Assembly (NCBI GenBank): GCA_902770845.1
Contig: CACXUV010000041.1
Coordinates: forward strand, 1 to 46,758
Direction of reading: 5' to 3'
Length of the DNA: 46,758 nt
Source of the DNA: an uncultured Prevotellaceae bacterium
Lineage (GTDB): Bacteria; Bacteroidota; Bacteroidia; Bacteroidales; Bacteroidaceae
Part shown: piece by piece, positions 18,680 through 25,510 of the stretch
Numbering within the stretch: the stretch's first letter is position 1
Layout of the letters: each line of letters begins with the position of its first letter
Made by a program: the position numbers and the translations under genes
The notes under the pieces: generated by a model
Databases searched by the model: none
What the model was told of the DNA's origin: nothing
What the model saw: the letters and a program-made list of their open reading frames with translations, nothing else

Positions 18680-19891
18680 TTATAACGGAATTTCCAATTC
18701 AATATTGTAGACGCTGGCCTCATCCTTGATCACCAGCTTGTAGTCACGGCCATAGATCAGGTCCAACCGTCGTTTCACATTCTGCAGCCCCACCCCGCCC
18801 TGCTCTTTTGCGTTCTGGGCTGCCTTGCTGTTGGTGCAGGCGAAGTACAACCTGTGGCTGCGCAGCACCAGACTGATGTCGATGAACGATTCCTGCCGGT
18901 AACTGACACCATGCTTGAAGGCATTCTCCACAAAGGTGATGAACATCATGGGGGGTATTTCGCAGTCGGGCAAGCTCTCCGGAAAGTTGATGCCAATGCG
19001 CACCTTGTCGGAATAGCGCAGGCGCATCAGGTTGATATAGCTTTGCAGAAATGCCACATCGCGCCCCAGTGGCACCCGCTGGCGTGCCCCTTCATAGAGG
19101 GCAAAGCGCAGGATTTTCGAGAGTTCAACAATCGACTCCTTGGCCTGTTCGGGCTCAATATCAACCAAGGCATGAATGTTGTTGAGCGTGTTCATCAGGA
19201 AATGGGGATTGATCTGATAGCGCAAATAGGCCAGCTGCTGCTCCAGGTTCTCCTTTTCCAGCTGCTGCAGGCGTTGCTGGTCGTTGCGCTGCTTGAAGTA
19301 GAGTTTCACGCCTACATTCATGCCCAGCATCAATACAAGGATAATCACGGCCACAATGTCGTGCTGTTCCATCGGCATGGGTCTTCCCATCCGGTCGGGC
19401 TTTTCTTCCAGCCGACGGGGCGTGTTGCCTGCATGGCGCATCGGTGACTCATGATCCATGTCTTCCAACCCTTCTGCCGCAAAGTCATCGTGAGCAAAAG
19501 GAGCACACTGGTCGCCGATCATGTGGTGCCGGTGATGGCGCAAATGCACGCCACGGTGGTTGTCATGAGGCCCCATTTGGGGCCTGTCCATGCACTGCAC
19601 CACCGCAAAACAGCCCACGAGCACGGCAATTGAAGAGAAATAGAGCAACCTGCGCTGCCGATACACAATGAGCGGTGCCAGCAGAAAATTGTGCAGCAGG
19701 AAAGCCACGAAGAAAAAGCCCAGCTGCTTCCACACGGCAAAGAGTTCGCCCCAGGGATAAGCCGTGGCCTGCGTCTGTGCATAATGGAACTGAATGCTGA
19801 CCACAGGGGCCAGCAACAGCACCAGCCAGAGCACCGCATAGACCAGTGCCTCCTGTCGTTTGTAGCTTTGCTGCTGCATCGTTTTCTGCAA
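18680..19891 (-). CDS. LytS-type sensor histidine kinase with His/Met-rich periplasmic loop
   Basis: This protein has 403 residues (an in-frame ATG at 19879 could be the true start). Three membrane segments lie in about 15-105. A periplasmic loop (about 106-180) contains around 11 His and 8 Met (e.g. HLRHHRHHM, DMDHESPMRH, RMGRPMPMEQH). A fourth membrane segment and a coiled coil (QQRLQQLEKENLEQQLAYL) follow. The His_kinase domain has phosphoacceptor His in QINPHFLMNTLNNIH and N-box FVENAFKHGV; the final ATP-binding glycines are GGVGLQNVKRRL. The loop looks like a metal-binding sensor (Cu, Ni or Zn), which is inference from composition. It is co-transcribed with the LytTR regulator and preceded by two surface-protein genes; the gap to the upstream stop is 12 bases. 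Confidence 0.88.
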   Translation of the reverse strand: MQKTMQQQSYKRQEALVYAVLWLVLLLAPVVSIQFHYAQTQATAYPWGELFAVWKQLGFFFVAFLLHNFLLAPLIVYRQRRLLYFSSIAVLVGCFAVVQCMDRPQMGPHDNHRGVHLRHHRHHMIGDQCAPFAHDDFAAEGLEDMDHESPMRHAGNTPRRLEEKPDRMGRPMPMEQHDIVAVIILVLMLGMNVGVKLYFKQRNDQQRLQQLEKENLEQQLAYLRYQINPHFLMNTLNNIHALVDIEPEQAKESIVELSKILRFALYEGARQRVPLGRDVAFLQSYINLMRLRYSDKVRIGINFPESLPDCEIPPMMFITFVENAFKHGVSYRQESFIDISLVLRSHRLYFACTNSKAAQNAKEQGGVGLQNVKRRLDLIYGRDYKLVIKDEASVYNIELEIPL

Positions 19892-19903
19892 TGAAGGATG
19901 GGG

Positions 19904-20896
19904 TTATCGAATGGTCTTGATGGTCTTGCCGCCCTGACGCAGCAGCACAAGGCCCTTGGCATGCGGCGTTGCCCTGCGTCCCTGCAGGTCGAACACGGCA
20001 CTGGTGCCTGCCTGTTCAGAAAGCACGATGCCCTGCACGCCGGCATATTCCTCCGTGCTGGTGGTGTCGAAGTTCCGCGTGCCGCCCGTCATGCTGATGG
20101 TTCCATCGGCTTTCACGGCCTTGCCCTGATAGCCCGAGGCAATGGTCAGCGTGCCGCCAGTCATGTAGAAGTTGCCGCTGTCTTCGTCTTCATGGCTGGC
20201 AGTGGTGCCCGTGCTGGTGGTGCCGCTCAGCTCCACCTGAATAGCATCGTCCTGCACACCGCTGACGCTCAGCGTGCCACTCTCGACGAGCATGTACTCC
20301 TTGCAGTGAATGCCGTCCTTGACGGCTCCCGTCACGTTGAGTGTCAGGTTCTTCACCTCCAGGTATTCCTTGCTGTAGATGCCGTGCCGCGACTTTCCTG
20401 CCACGTTCAGCGTGCCCTTACCCTTCAGTTTCAGGTGGCCCTTGCAGTGAATGCAGCCATTATAGTCTTCATTGGCACCGTCGGTGAGCGTGTTGGTGGT
20501 GCCGTTCTTGACGCTCATCGAAATGCGCTTGCCGTCCTGAAGGTTAATGGCCGGACCACCAGGATTGGTCAGCGTGAGCCCACGCAACTCCACCGTGGCT
20601 TTGAAAGAGCCTTCCAGAAAGAACTCGCCGTCGGTGGAAGTGCCCGACAGCACATAGATGATTTCGCCGTCTTCGTTGTCCACGGTCTTGTCGACGCCAG
20701 CAAAGAGCGAGTCTTGCACAATCCTGACATGCGACGACGTGCCGCTGCCAACGCTTACGTAGCTGGCAATGTTCGACGCCACATTGACCGTGGCCGTGGT
20801 GCCATTGAAGACTATTTCCACCGTGTTGGCATTGATGGCGAAGGCCGTTCCGGCCCATACCAGAAGCGCACAGATGCTGAGTAAAGTTTTCTTCAT
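19904..20896 (-). CDS. Secreted beta-helix carbohydrate-binding-type protein (Cthe_2159/DUF4353-like)
   Basis: This 330-residue protein has a signal peptide (1-20, ending AFA|IN). Residues about 65-275 show repeated short beta-turns of the kind found in Cthe_2159-like carbohydrate-binding beta-helices: GGPAINLQDGKRI, GKGTLNVAGKSRHGIYSKEYLEV, GAVKDGIHCKEYMLVESGTL and GVQDDAIQVE. Fold units alternate a 'G.L.V.G' strand with a 'GI.S/C..' turn. The extreme C-terminus (VFDLQGRRATPHAKGLVLLRQGGKTIK) is a short Por-like sorting motif. Cthe_2159 binds acidic polysaccharides such as polygalacturonate; binding here is inferred. It is the second gene of the operon with the larger paralogue and the two-component system. 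Confidence 0.7.
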   Translation of the reverse strand: MKKTLLSICALLVWAGTAFAINANTVEIVFNGTTATVNVASNIASYVSVGSGTSSHVRIVQDSLFAGVDKTVDNEDGEIIYVLSGTSTDGEFFLEGSFKATVELRGLTLTNPGGPAINLQDGKRISMSVKNGTTNTLTDGANEDYNGCIHCKGHLKLKGKGTLNVAGKSRHGIYSKEYLEVKNLTLNVTGAVKDGIHCKEYMLVESGTLSVSGVQDDAIQVELSGTTSTGTTASHEDEDSGNFYMTGGTLTIASGYQGKAVKADGTISMTGGTRNFDTTSTEEYAGVQGIVLSEQAGTSAVFDLQGRRATPHAKGLVLLRQGGKTIKTIR

Positions 20897-20994
20897 GCGA
20901 TACTTTTTATTTTTTGTTGAATGATGAAAAGGATTAGGTTTTCTTTTTGAGTGGGTGGCCAGCTGTTGCCAGCCACCCTGCTTTTGAGTTCTTA

Positions 20995-22761
20995 TTACCA
21001 GCGGCCACGACCATTGCCACCGCCCGGCATTGCACCGCCACCCATGCCCGACGAGCCGTACTGCACTGCTGTGAGCGAAGCCGTGGCCGAGCCCAGCGTG
21101 AGCGTATAGCTGTTGCCTGCCGTCATGCCCTGGGCAGTGACCAGGATGCTGCCATTGCTGTAGCTGTCAGGCAGACTGAAGGTGGCCAGCGTTTGCGAAC
21201 CACTTGCAATGGTGGCTGCAGAACCTGCCGAAAAACTGCCTGAGGCGGCCACATACCCCTGCGTGGAGTTGCTGTTTGTGGGCACCGAGTTGCCTCCGCC
21301 AACGGCAAAGAGACTGCCGCCCGTGAAGTAGACGGTGTAGCCGTCCTCTTCGTTGGCATCGATACCACACTCTGGCGCCTTGGTGCCATAGACCACGGTC
21401 GTTCCGCCCTGAATATAGGTGTTGCCGTTTGAGTCCAGTCCGTCATTGCCAGTGCTGCGCGCATACACATTGCCACCTTTTATATATAAGTGACTGGCCG
21501 CGTTGATGGCATCGTCGTAGGCCAGCACCTGCACGTTTCCGCCCTCAATGCTGATGGTGCCTTTGCTCTCAATGCCTTCCGAACCGTCGCCCCCCGTGGC
21601 GCGCACCCTCACGGTGCCACCGCTCACCACCAGGTTGCCATCGCTCTTGATGCCCTTGGCCTTGGAGTCGAGCCGGCCCGAATAGCTATAGGTCTTGCCC
21701 GTGGTAATGACAGACACCGTGCCACCTTGCAGATAGGTCTGCATGTCTGTGCTGATGCCCTTGCCGCCTGCCCCGGTGTTCTTGATGCACACTTCGCCGC
21801 CACTGATGGTCAGCGTCGAGTCGGCTTTCAGTCCAGCCGATCCCACCACGTCCTGCTCGCTGGTGTCGTAGGTGGCACCTCCGGTTACGATGGCCGTGGT
21901 GCGCCCACCGCTGATGCGCAGGTGTCCGTCGGTCGAGATGGCCTTGGCAGCCGTGGCCGATGTTTCCACATTGATCACGCCGCCCAGAATGTTGACGGCG
22001 TCGTTGCCCTTGATGCCGTTGCCAGCCGTTGTCTTCACATAGATGTTGACGCCCGGCCTGAAGGTCACATAGTCGTCACTGCGTATGCCGGCCTTGCAGT
22101 TGCCCGTTACGCTCAGACTGCCCGTACCGCTGAAGCACAACTGTCCCTCGCTGAAGAAACAGGCTTTCATGTCCTCGCTGCCGTCGGCGTCAGCATAGGC
22201 GGTTCCGTCCTGCAGGGTGTTGGTGGTTCCACTGGCCAGCACCACAAACACGCGCTTCTTGCTCTGAATGTTGATGGCCGCACCCGTGGGGTTCTGAATG
22301 CTCAATCCAGCCAGTTCCAACCTGAACTTCTTGTCGCTGTAGATCTTGAGCGAACCGTCGGTGGTGCTGCCTGTCACGGTGTAGGCCACGAAAGCCGAGG
22401 TGGTTGAGCGCACCACCACGTCGCCATCGCTCTCTTCCACGCTTATCTCCGTGCCGTCGATGTCGCCCGAGAAGGTGGCACCGCCATCGCTGAAGACAAT
22501 GCCCACCGACTTGGTGAAGGTGGTGTTCTCCACGTAGTCGTTGTCGTCGGCAGGAATGCTTTCCTGCTCCGACAAGCTGGCTCTGTTGACGGCCACATCG
22601 AATGTGGCCACATCGCTGCTGGTGGTCGTTGCACTGCTGGCCGTGCTGCCAGTGTTGTCTTGCAGCGACGTGCCCGCTGCTGTTTCCTCATCGTCGGCTG
22701 CACAGTTCTGAAAGAACGTGGCCGATGCCAGAAGCATCATCATCAATACCTTTTTCATCAT
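20995..22761 (-). CDS. Surface lipoprotein with long Cthe_2159-type beta-helix and Gly-rich tail
   Basis: This protein has about 588 residues from the ATG at 22761 (or 22758, also in frame). The start is chosen because it follows an A/G-rich ribosome-site-like stretch and gives a lipoprotein signal peptide ending in FFQNC. The acidic residues after Cys (AADDEE) resemble the Bacteroidetes lipoprotein surface-export signal. A Ser/Thr-rich linker follows, then many beta-helix rungs of the carbohydrate-binding family (GGAINIQSKKRVFV-like, NGIKGNDAVNILGGVINV, SKGTISIEGGNVQV, DDAINAASHLYIKGGNV, NDGLDSNGNTYIQGG). The C-terminus is a Gly-rich tail (GMGGGAMPGGGNGRGRW). It is the first gene of the operon with its smaller paralogue and a LytS/LytTR pair. 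Family members bind pectic polymers or act as adhesins; the ligand here is unknown. Confidence 0.75.
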   Translation of the reverse strand: MMKKVLMMMLLASATFFQNCAADDEETAAGTSLQDNTGSTASSATTTSSDVATFDVAVNRASLSEQESIPADDNDYVENTTFTKSVGIVFSDGGATFSGDIDGTEISVEESDGDVVVRSTTSAFVAYTVTGSTTDGSLKIYSDKKFRLELAGLSIQNPTGAAINIQSKKRVFVVLASGTTNTLQDGTAYADADGSEDMKACFFSEGQLCFSGTGSLSVTGNCKAGIRSDDYVTFRPGVNIYVKTTAGNGIKGNDAVNILGGVINVETSATAAKAISTDGHLRISGGRTTAIVTGGATYDTSEQDVVGSAGLKADSTLTISGGEVCIKNTGAGGKGISTDMQTYLQGGTVSVITTGKTYSYSGRLDSKAKGIKSDGNLVVSGGTVRVRATGGDGSEGIESKGTISIEGGNVQVLAYDDAINAASHLYIKGGNVYARSTGNDGLDSNGNTYIQGGTTVVYGTKAPECGIDANEEDGYTVYFTGGSLFAVGGGNSVPTNSNSTQGYVAASGSFSAGSAATIASGSQTLATFSLPDSYSNGSILVTAQGMTAGNSYTLTLGSATASLTAVQYGSSGMGGGAMPGGGNGRGRW

Positions 22762-22796
22762 CAATCCTTTCTTTTTAACAAATGAATTACACGATG

Positions 22797-22828
22797 CAAA
22801 GATATTGAAACTGAAAAAACGGGGCAAA
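22797..22828 (-). promoter_or_regulatory. Promoter of the surface-protein / two-component operon
   Basis: On the minus strand TTTG (22828-22825) and TATCTTTG (22804-22797) are 20 bases apart. The -33 box lies inside the hairpin that terminates the upstream lipoprotein gene. No comparable box precedes the following three genes, supporting a single operon transcript. Confidence 0.7.
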
Positions 22829-22853
22829 TTCGTTCAACGAATGCCCCGTTTTG
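22814..22853 (-). terminator. Terminator of the helical lipoprotein gene
   Basis: A GC-rich arm ACGGGGC pairs with GCCCCGT, and ATTCGTT pairs with AACGAAT inside. On the minus strand it is followed by a T-run. It directly follows the stop of the lipoprotein gene and contains the next operon's -33 box. Confidence 0.75.
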
Positions 22854-22864
22854 TTCAGCGAAAC

Positions 22865-23479
22865 TTATTTCAGGCCCGTGCCCTTCAGCAGTTTGTCGGC
22901 TGCCTCGTTCACCTTCTCGTTCACCTTCCCGGCGCCCTTGTTCACCTCGTCGGCGGCCTTCTGCTTGGCCTCGTCCACCTTCTGGTCAACAGCGTCCTTG
23001 GCAGCCTGAGCCTGGTCGGCAGCAGCCTGCTTGGCCTCGTCCACCTTGGCATTGGCAGCATCTTCCACGCTGCCCAGGGCTGCGCTCAGATTGTTCACGA
23101 TGCTCTCGGCAGGAGTCTCAACGAGCGAAGAGACAGCCGTCGACACCAGCTGGTTGTCGCCTGCCAGCGCCTTGATCTTGTCGGTGTTCTCCTTCAGGAA
23201 GTCCTGCACCTTGGTCAGATACTCCTTGGCCAGTTCAGGATTCTCTTTCAGCAGCTCAGCAGCCTTGGCCTTCACGGCCTCGATGGCCTCCTGAAACTTG
23301 TTCACGTCGCCAGCTTCCAGCTGAGCAGCCAGGTCGGCAGTAGCATTCTGCACCACATCCTCTTCGGCCACCACTTCTGTTTCGGCCTCAGCGACCTCAG
23401 TCTGCTGGGCATTCTTGTTGCCACACGAAGTGAAGCTAATGGCGCAAACGGCCATCACGAGTACAAAAATCTTTTTCAT
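22865..23479 (-). CDS. Helical lipoprotein with 11-residue repeats
   Basis: This 204-residue protein has a lipoprotein signal (SFTSCGN; mature N-terminal Cys about residue 19). It is followed by an acidic, Ala/Glu/Val-rich linker and an all-helical body very rich in Ala, Lys, Glu and Asp with no other Cys. The last 60 residues fall into five consecutive 11-residue units (AKVDEAKQAAA, DQAQAAKDAVD, QKVDEAKQKAA, DEVNKGAGKVN, EKVNEAADKLL). This is the period of LEA-type and apolipoprotein-like amphipathic helices that lie along membranes or form long coils. Its function is unknown; an envelope spacer or stress protein is plausible. It has its own promoter and terminator. Confidence 0.75.
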   Translation of the reverse strand: MKKIFVLVMAVCAISFTSCGNKNAQQTEVAEAETEVVAEEDVVQNATADLAAQLEAGDVNKFQEAIEAVKAKAAELLKENPELAKEYLTKVQDFLKENTDKIKALAGDNQLVSTAVSSLVETPAESIVNNLSAALGSVEDAANAKVDEAKQAAADQAQAAKDAVDQKVDEAKQKAADEVNKGAGKVNEKVNEAADKLLKGTGLK

Positions 23480-23535
23480 AACTTTCTCCTTTTTTTAATA
23501 AAACATAAAGTGAATTGTATTGTTACAATCGGCGG

Positions 23536-23566
23536 CAAAGATAAGAAATAATTGTGAAACGGCAAT
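23536..23566 (-). promoter_or_regulatory. Promoter of the helical lipoprotein gene
   Basis: On the minus strand ATTG (23566-23563) and TATCTTTG (23543-23536) are spaced by 19 bases. The leader is about 50 nt. Confidence 0.6.
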
Positions 23567-23661
23567 ACAATTTTCAGAAGATTAACGCAATTTCCCCACA
23601 CCTTTTGCAGTCAAAGCAAGTCGGGTGCCAGCTCAGGACGAACGGAGCGAACATACAGAAC

Positions 23662-23886
23662 TTACTGCTTAGCCTGAAGTTCAAGCAGTAGTTCGTCCAC
23701 GAGATATGCATCGCTCATATTGTGAAGATGAAACATCTTGCGACTAAGATAGGTATAAGTATCTGATGTGTAAAACAGCTCAAGTGCCCTGTCATCACTG
23801 ATGCCAAGTGTCTCGGCCAATAGCGAAACAACCCTGGCATACTTCATCTGCAACAACGTCTCATTGATTAATGGCTGTTCATTCAT
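23662..23886 (-). CDS. DUF3791-like small protein (downstream partner of DUF3990)
   Basis: This 74-residue, acidic, helical protein (MKYARVVSLLAETLGISDDRALELFYTSDTY, with later HNMSDAYLVDELLLELQ) resembles DUF3791-type proteins. Its start overlaps the DUF3990 stop by four bases (ATGA), so the two are translationally coupled. It is the last gene of a three-gene cassette in which a second DUF3791 gene comes first. Size, charge and coupling fit an antitoxin or immunity partner, but no DNA-binding motif is seen. About 150 bases downstream to the lipoprotein promoter hold nothing recognisable. Confidence 0.6.
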   Translation of the reverse strand: MNEQPLINETLLQMKYARVVSLLAETLGISDDRALELFYTSDTYTYLSRKMFHLHNMSDAYLVDELLLELQAKQ

Positions 23887-24389
23887 TCTGTTTTCTCCTT
23901 CTCATTAATGACGTTCGATTCCATGAAGTGTAGGTAGTGGTCTGCTACCGTCTGATTGAGAATGCAAATTTGGTTATTAGGCTGCTCGTATTGAAGCCTC
24001 TGCAATGCAACATCTTGCGCAATCAGTCCCTGACTATACAACTCGATGGTATTGAATACTCGATCGTTAGCAATACCACCTTCTATCACATCAAAGCCTT
24101 GCCAAACAGCCTGACCTTTTCGACTGGCAATAACAAACTCAAGCCATTCAACATCGTAGGCCATAAATTGCTTATATCGGTAGTTGTCCCTTTGCACACC
24201 GTCTTTATCAAACTCATATACATTCAGTATTTGTGACTTATTTGTATTCAGAGGGCGGCTTGCCCATGATATAGCCTGCTCTTTCAAGTCAGTAATATAA
24301 AAGCCCTTGCCAAAGTCAAGGTTTCTTCTACCGACTCCAACTAATGGGTTTTGTACTATAGCTGTAGAACCGTGGAATACCTTCATCAC
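23883..24389 (-). CDS. DUF3990 protein, probable ADP-ribosyltransferase-fold toxin
   Basis: This 168-residue protein begins (M)MKVFHGST, with the early conserved His-Gly. DFGKGFYITDLKEQAISWASR follows, resembling the aromatic 'GFY.T....A..WA' second motif of ART-like enzymes, and the C-terminal QPNNQICILNQTVADHYLHF gives the late Q/E region. From family knowledge, DUF3990 is thought to be ART-like and is frequently encoded beside DUF3791. The catalytic assignment here (His5 region, Tyr in GFYIT, late Gln) is inference. It has no signal peptide, so it probably acts in the cytoplasm. It begins 7 bases after the first DUF3791 gene and overlaps the second by 4 bases. Confidence 0.65.
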   Translation of the reverse strand: MMKVFHGSTAIVQNPLVGVGRRNLDFGKGFYITDLKEQAISWASRPLNTNKSQILNVYEFDKDGVQRDNYRYKQFMAYDVEWLEFVIASRKGQAVWQGFDVIEGGIANDRVFNTIELYSQGLIAQDVALQRLQYEQPNNQICILNQTVADHYLHFMESNVINEKEKTE

Positions 24390-24396
24390 TTATGCT

Positions 24397-24627
24397 CTAT
24401 TTGATAAAGTCGGGATTATGCTGACGAATATATTCAATTGTCTCCTCAACAATATATTCTTTACTCTGAGTATGGAGAGCAGGATAACTGGGATAGAGAA
24501 AAGACCTGATTCCGTCAGTCCGTTTCAGTTCGAGAAATAACTGCTGAGCAGAAATGCCCAACTTAGCGGCTGTATTCTCTATGCAGAAAATAACAAATTC
24601 TGTCGCTTTCCTTGTCGTTTTCAACAT
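24397..24627 (-). CDS. DUF3791 protein, first gene of the cassette
   Basis: This protein has 76 residues from the ATG at 24627 (MLKTTRKATEFVIFCIENTA). A longer frame would start at 24657, but the promoter -7 element (24647-24654) lies on top of that codon, so the downstream ATG is the real start. The DUF3791 pattern is clear: VIFCIENTAAKLGIS, LFLELKRTDGI, and ALHTQSKEYIVEETIEYI. It is small, helical and cytoplasmic, and is followed by the DUF3990 gene after 7 bases. Being first in the operon agrees with an antitoxin-first arrangement. Confidence 0.7.
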   Translation of the reverse strand: MLKTTRKATEFVIFCIENTAAKLGISAQQLFLELKRTDGIRSFLYPSYPALHTQSKEYIVEETIEYIRQHNPDFIK

Positions 24628-24646
24628 ATTCAGTATCTTTATTATG

Positions 24647-24677
24647 CAAAGATACAAATAAGTTTTGAAGTCCCAAA
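24647..24677 (-). promoter_or_regulatory. Promoter of the DUF3791-DUF3990-DUF3791 cassette
   Basis: On the minus strand TTTG (24677-24674) and TATCTTTG (24654-24647) are spaced by 19 bases. The predicted transcription start near 24642 gives a 15-nt leader and decides the start codon of the first gene. Confidence 0.7.
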
Positions 24678-24709
24678 TATTTCGGGCGGAAACTTTATTA
24701 TTTTTGTAG

Positions 24710-24990
24710 TTTATGGCGAACCAAATCTGCCAATTCTTTCATCCATTCATCTGACCTTGGATGATAATTATCAACAAAATGATTTGTGTGTAAAAGAAAG
24801 CAGGGTTCCCCTGGCCAATATATGATTCATTCTTATAATCACGTTGCAATAAATCTTGAAACTCAGATGGATAAAACAAGCGTCCATATTTGCAAAATTC
24901 GGCGGCTGCATCGTGGTTGTGCGTTTTCAGCCGAGTTTCGGCATGGCCACAGAGCAGGCTCGCTGGTGCTGAATGTAGCTTTGGGACCAC
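24710..24990 (-). pseudogene. Decayed gene fragment with a frameshift, family unknown
   Basis: In one frame the minus strand reads CKYGRLFYPSEFQDLLQRDY then KNESYI. Then, in the frame shifted by one base, it reads YWPGEPCFLLHTNHFVDNYH then PRSDEWMKELADLVRHKLQK, ending at a stop near 24712. Each half looks like real protein (mixed charge, aromatic clusters, amphipathic end) while the uncorrected frame turns into poly-Ile before stopping. A one-base indel around 24805-24820 would join them. The upstream part merges into the 22-bp repeat array, so the 5' end is lost. I do not recognise the family. The interval up to the cassette promoter holds nothing else. Confidence 0.45.
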
Positions 24991-24997
24991 TCATAGC

Positions 24998-25152
24998 GCA
25001 ACGGAGGCGTCGTTGCTGCATAACGAGGGCCTCGTTGCTGTGTAACGGAGGTGTCGTTGCAGCACAACGGGGACGCCATTGCAGCGTAACGGAGACCCCG
25101 TTGCAATGTAAAGAGGTCGTCGCTGCAGCGTAACGGGGATGCCGTTGCGCAT
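24998..25152. repeat. Seven-unit tandem array of 22-bp dyad repeats
   Basis: AAC-type unit starts fall at 25000, 25022, 25044, 25066, 25088, 25110 and 25132, an exact 22-base period. Units diverge (roughly 60-85% alike), but most keep the short dyad AACGR-N5-YCGTT followed by a GCWGC-like tail. Unit two is a perfect palindrome (AACGAGG-G-CCTCGTT). Because 22 is not a multiple of 3, all frames are cycled and long open frames across it on both strands are artefacts. It is not a CRISPR: there are no unique spacers. Function unknown: possible protein-binding array or multi-hairpin RNA. Confidence 0.85.
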
Positions 25153-25453
25153 AAGAGTGCACATTTTCGTCCACAAGCATCCTGCGCGTTTGGGCCATCT
25201 GCAAGCCCGTCGACAAGGCAATGGGGGCCCCATTATGGCATGACGACCGCCTGACGCGGTGGGAGAACAGGAGTGAAAGCACCGAAAAACAGACCTGCAA
25301 ATCTGTCAGAAAGACCACATTCCGATCTGAAACGGCTTTTCGTTTTGCCTCGATTTTTCATCACTATTTAGAATTTCGGCAGCAACTTCCTGCCACGGCA
25401 CACGGTGCAAAAACAGCAATCGAACACATTTGAACAAAAAAATTCAATAATAT
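25153..25453. other. Non-coding interval between repeat array and ROK operon
   Basis: About 300 bases without a convincing gene. It contains a perfect 13-base dyad (ATGGGGGCCCCAT, near 25218-25230) and a small ACCGC...GCGGT hairpin near 25247-25261. Open frames here have no family features. It may be the flank of the same repetitive element as the 22-bp array. Confidence 0.4.
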
Positions 25454-25485
25454 TTTGGCCAAGAACAAAATTATTACTAAATTTG
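25454..25485 (+). promoter_or_regulatory. Promoter of the ROK-men operon
   Basis: TTTG (25454-25457) and TAAATTTG (25478-25485) are 20 bases apart. Transcription would start near 25490, about 20 nt before the first ROK start codon. No other consensus promoter is seen before the men genes. Confidence 0.7.
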
Positions 25486-25510
25486 CGCCAATCTAAAACT
25501 TTTATCAGCA

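Noticed and set aside
20953-20978. GGGTGGC...GCCACCC hairpin after the large beta-helix gene as a terminator
   Set aside because: On the minus strand it is not followed by a T-run, and the downstream genes lack their own promoter; read-through is more likely.
24998-25152. CRISPR array
   Set aside because: Units are directly adjacent with no unique spacers, and no cas genes are visible.
24863-25318. Open reading frame of 151 codons on the minus strand (and shorter ones on both strands) across the repeat array
   Set aside because: The 22-base period cycles through all frames and keeps them open; no family features, no promoter or ribosome site.
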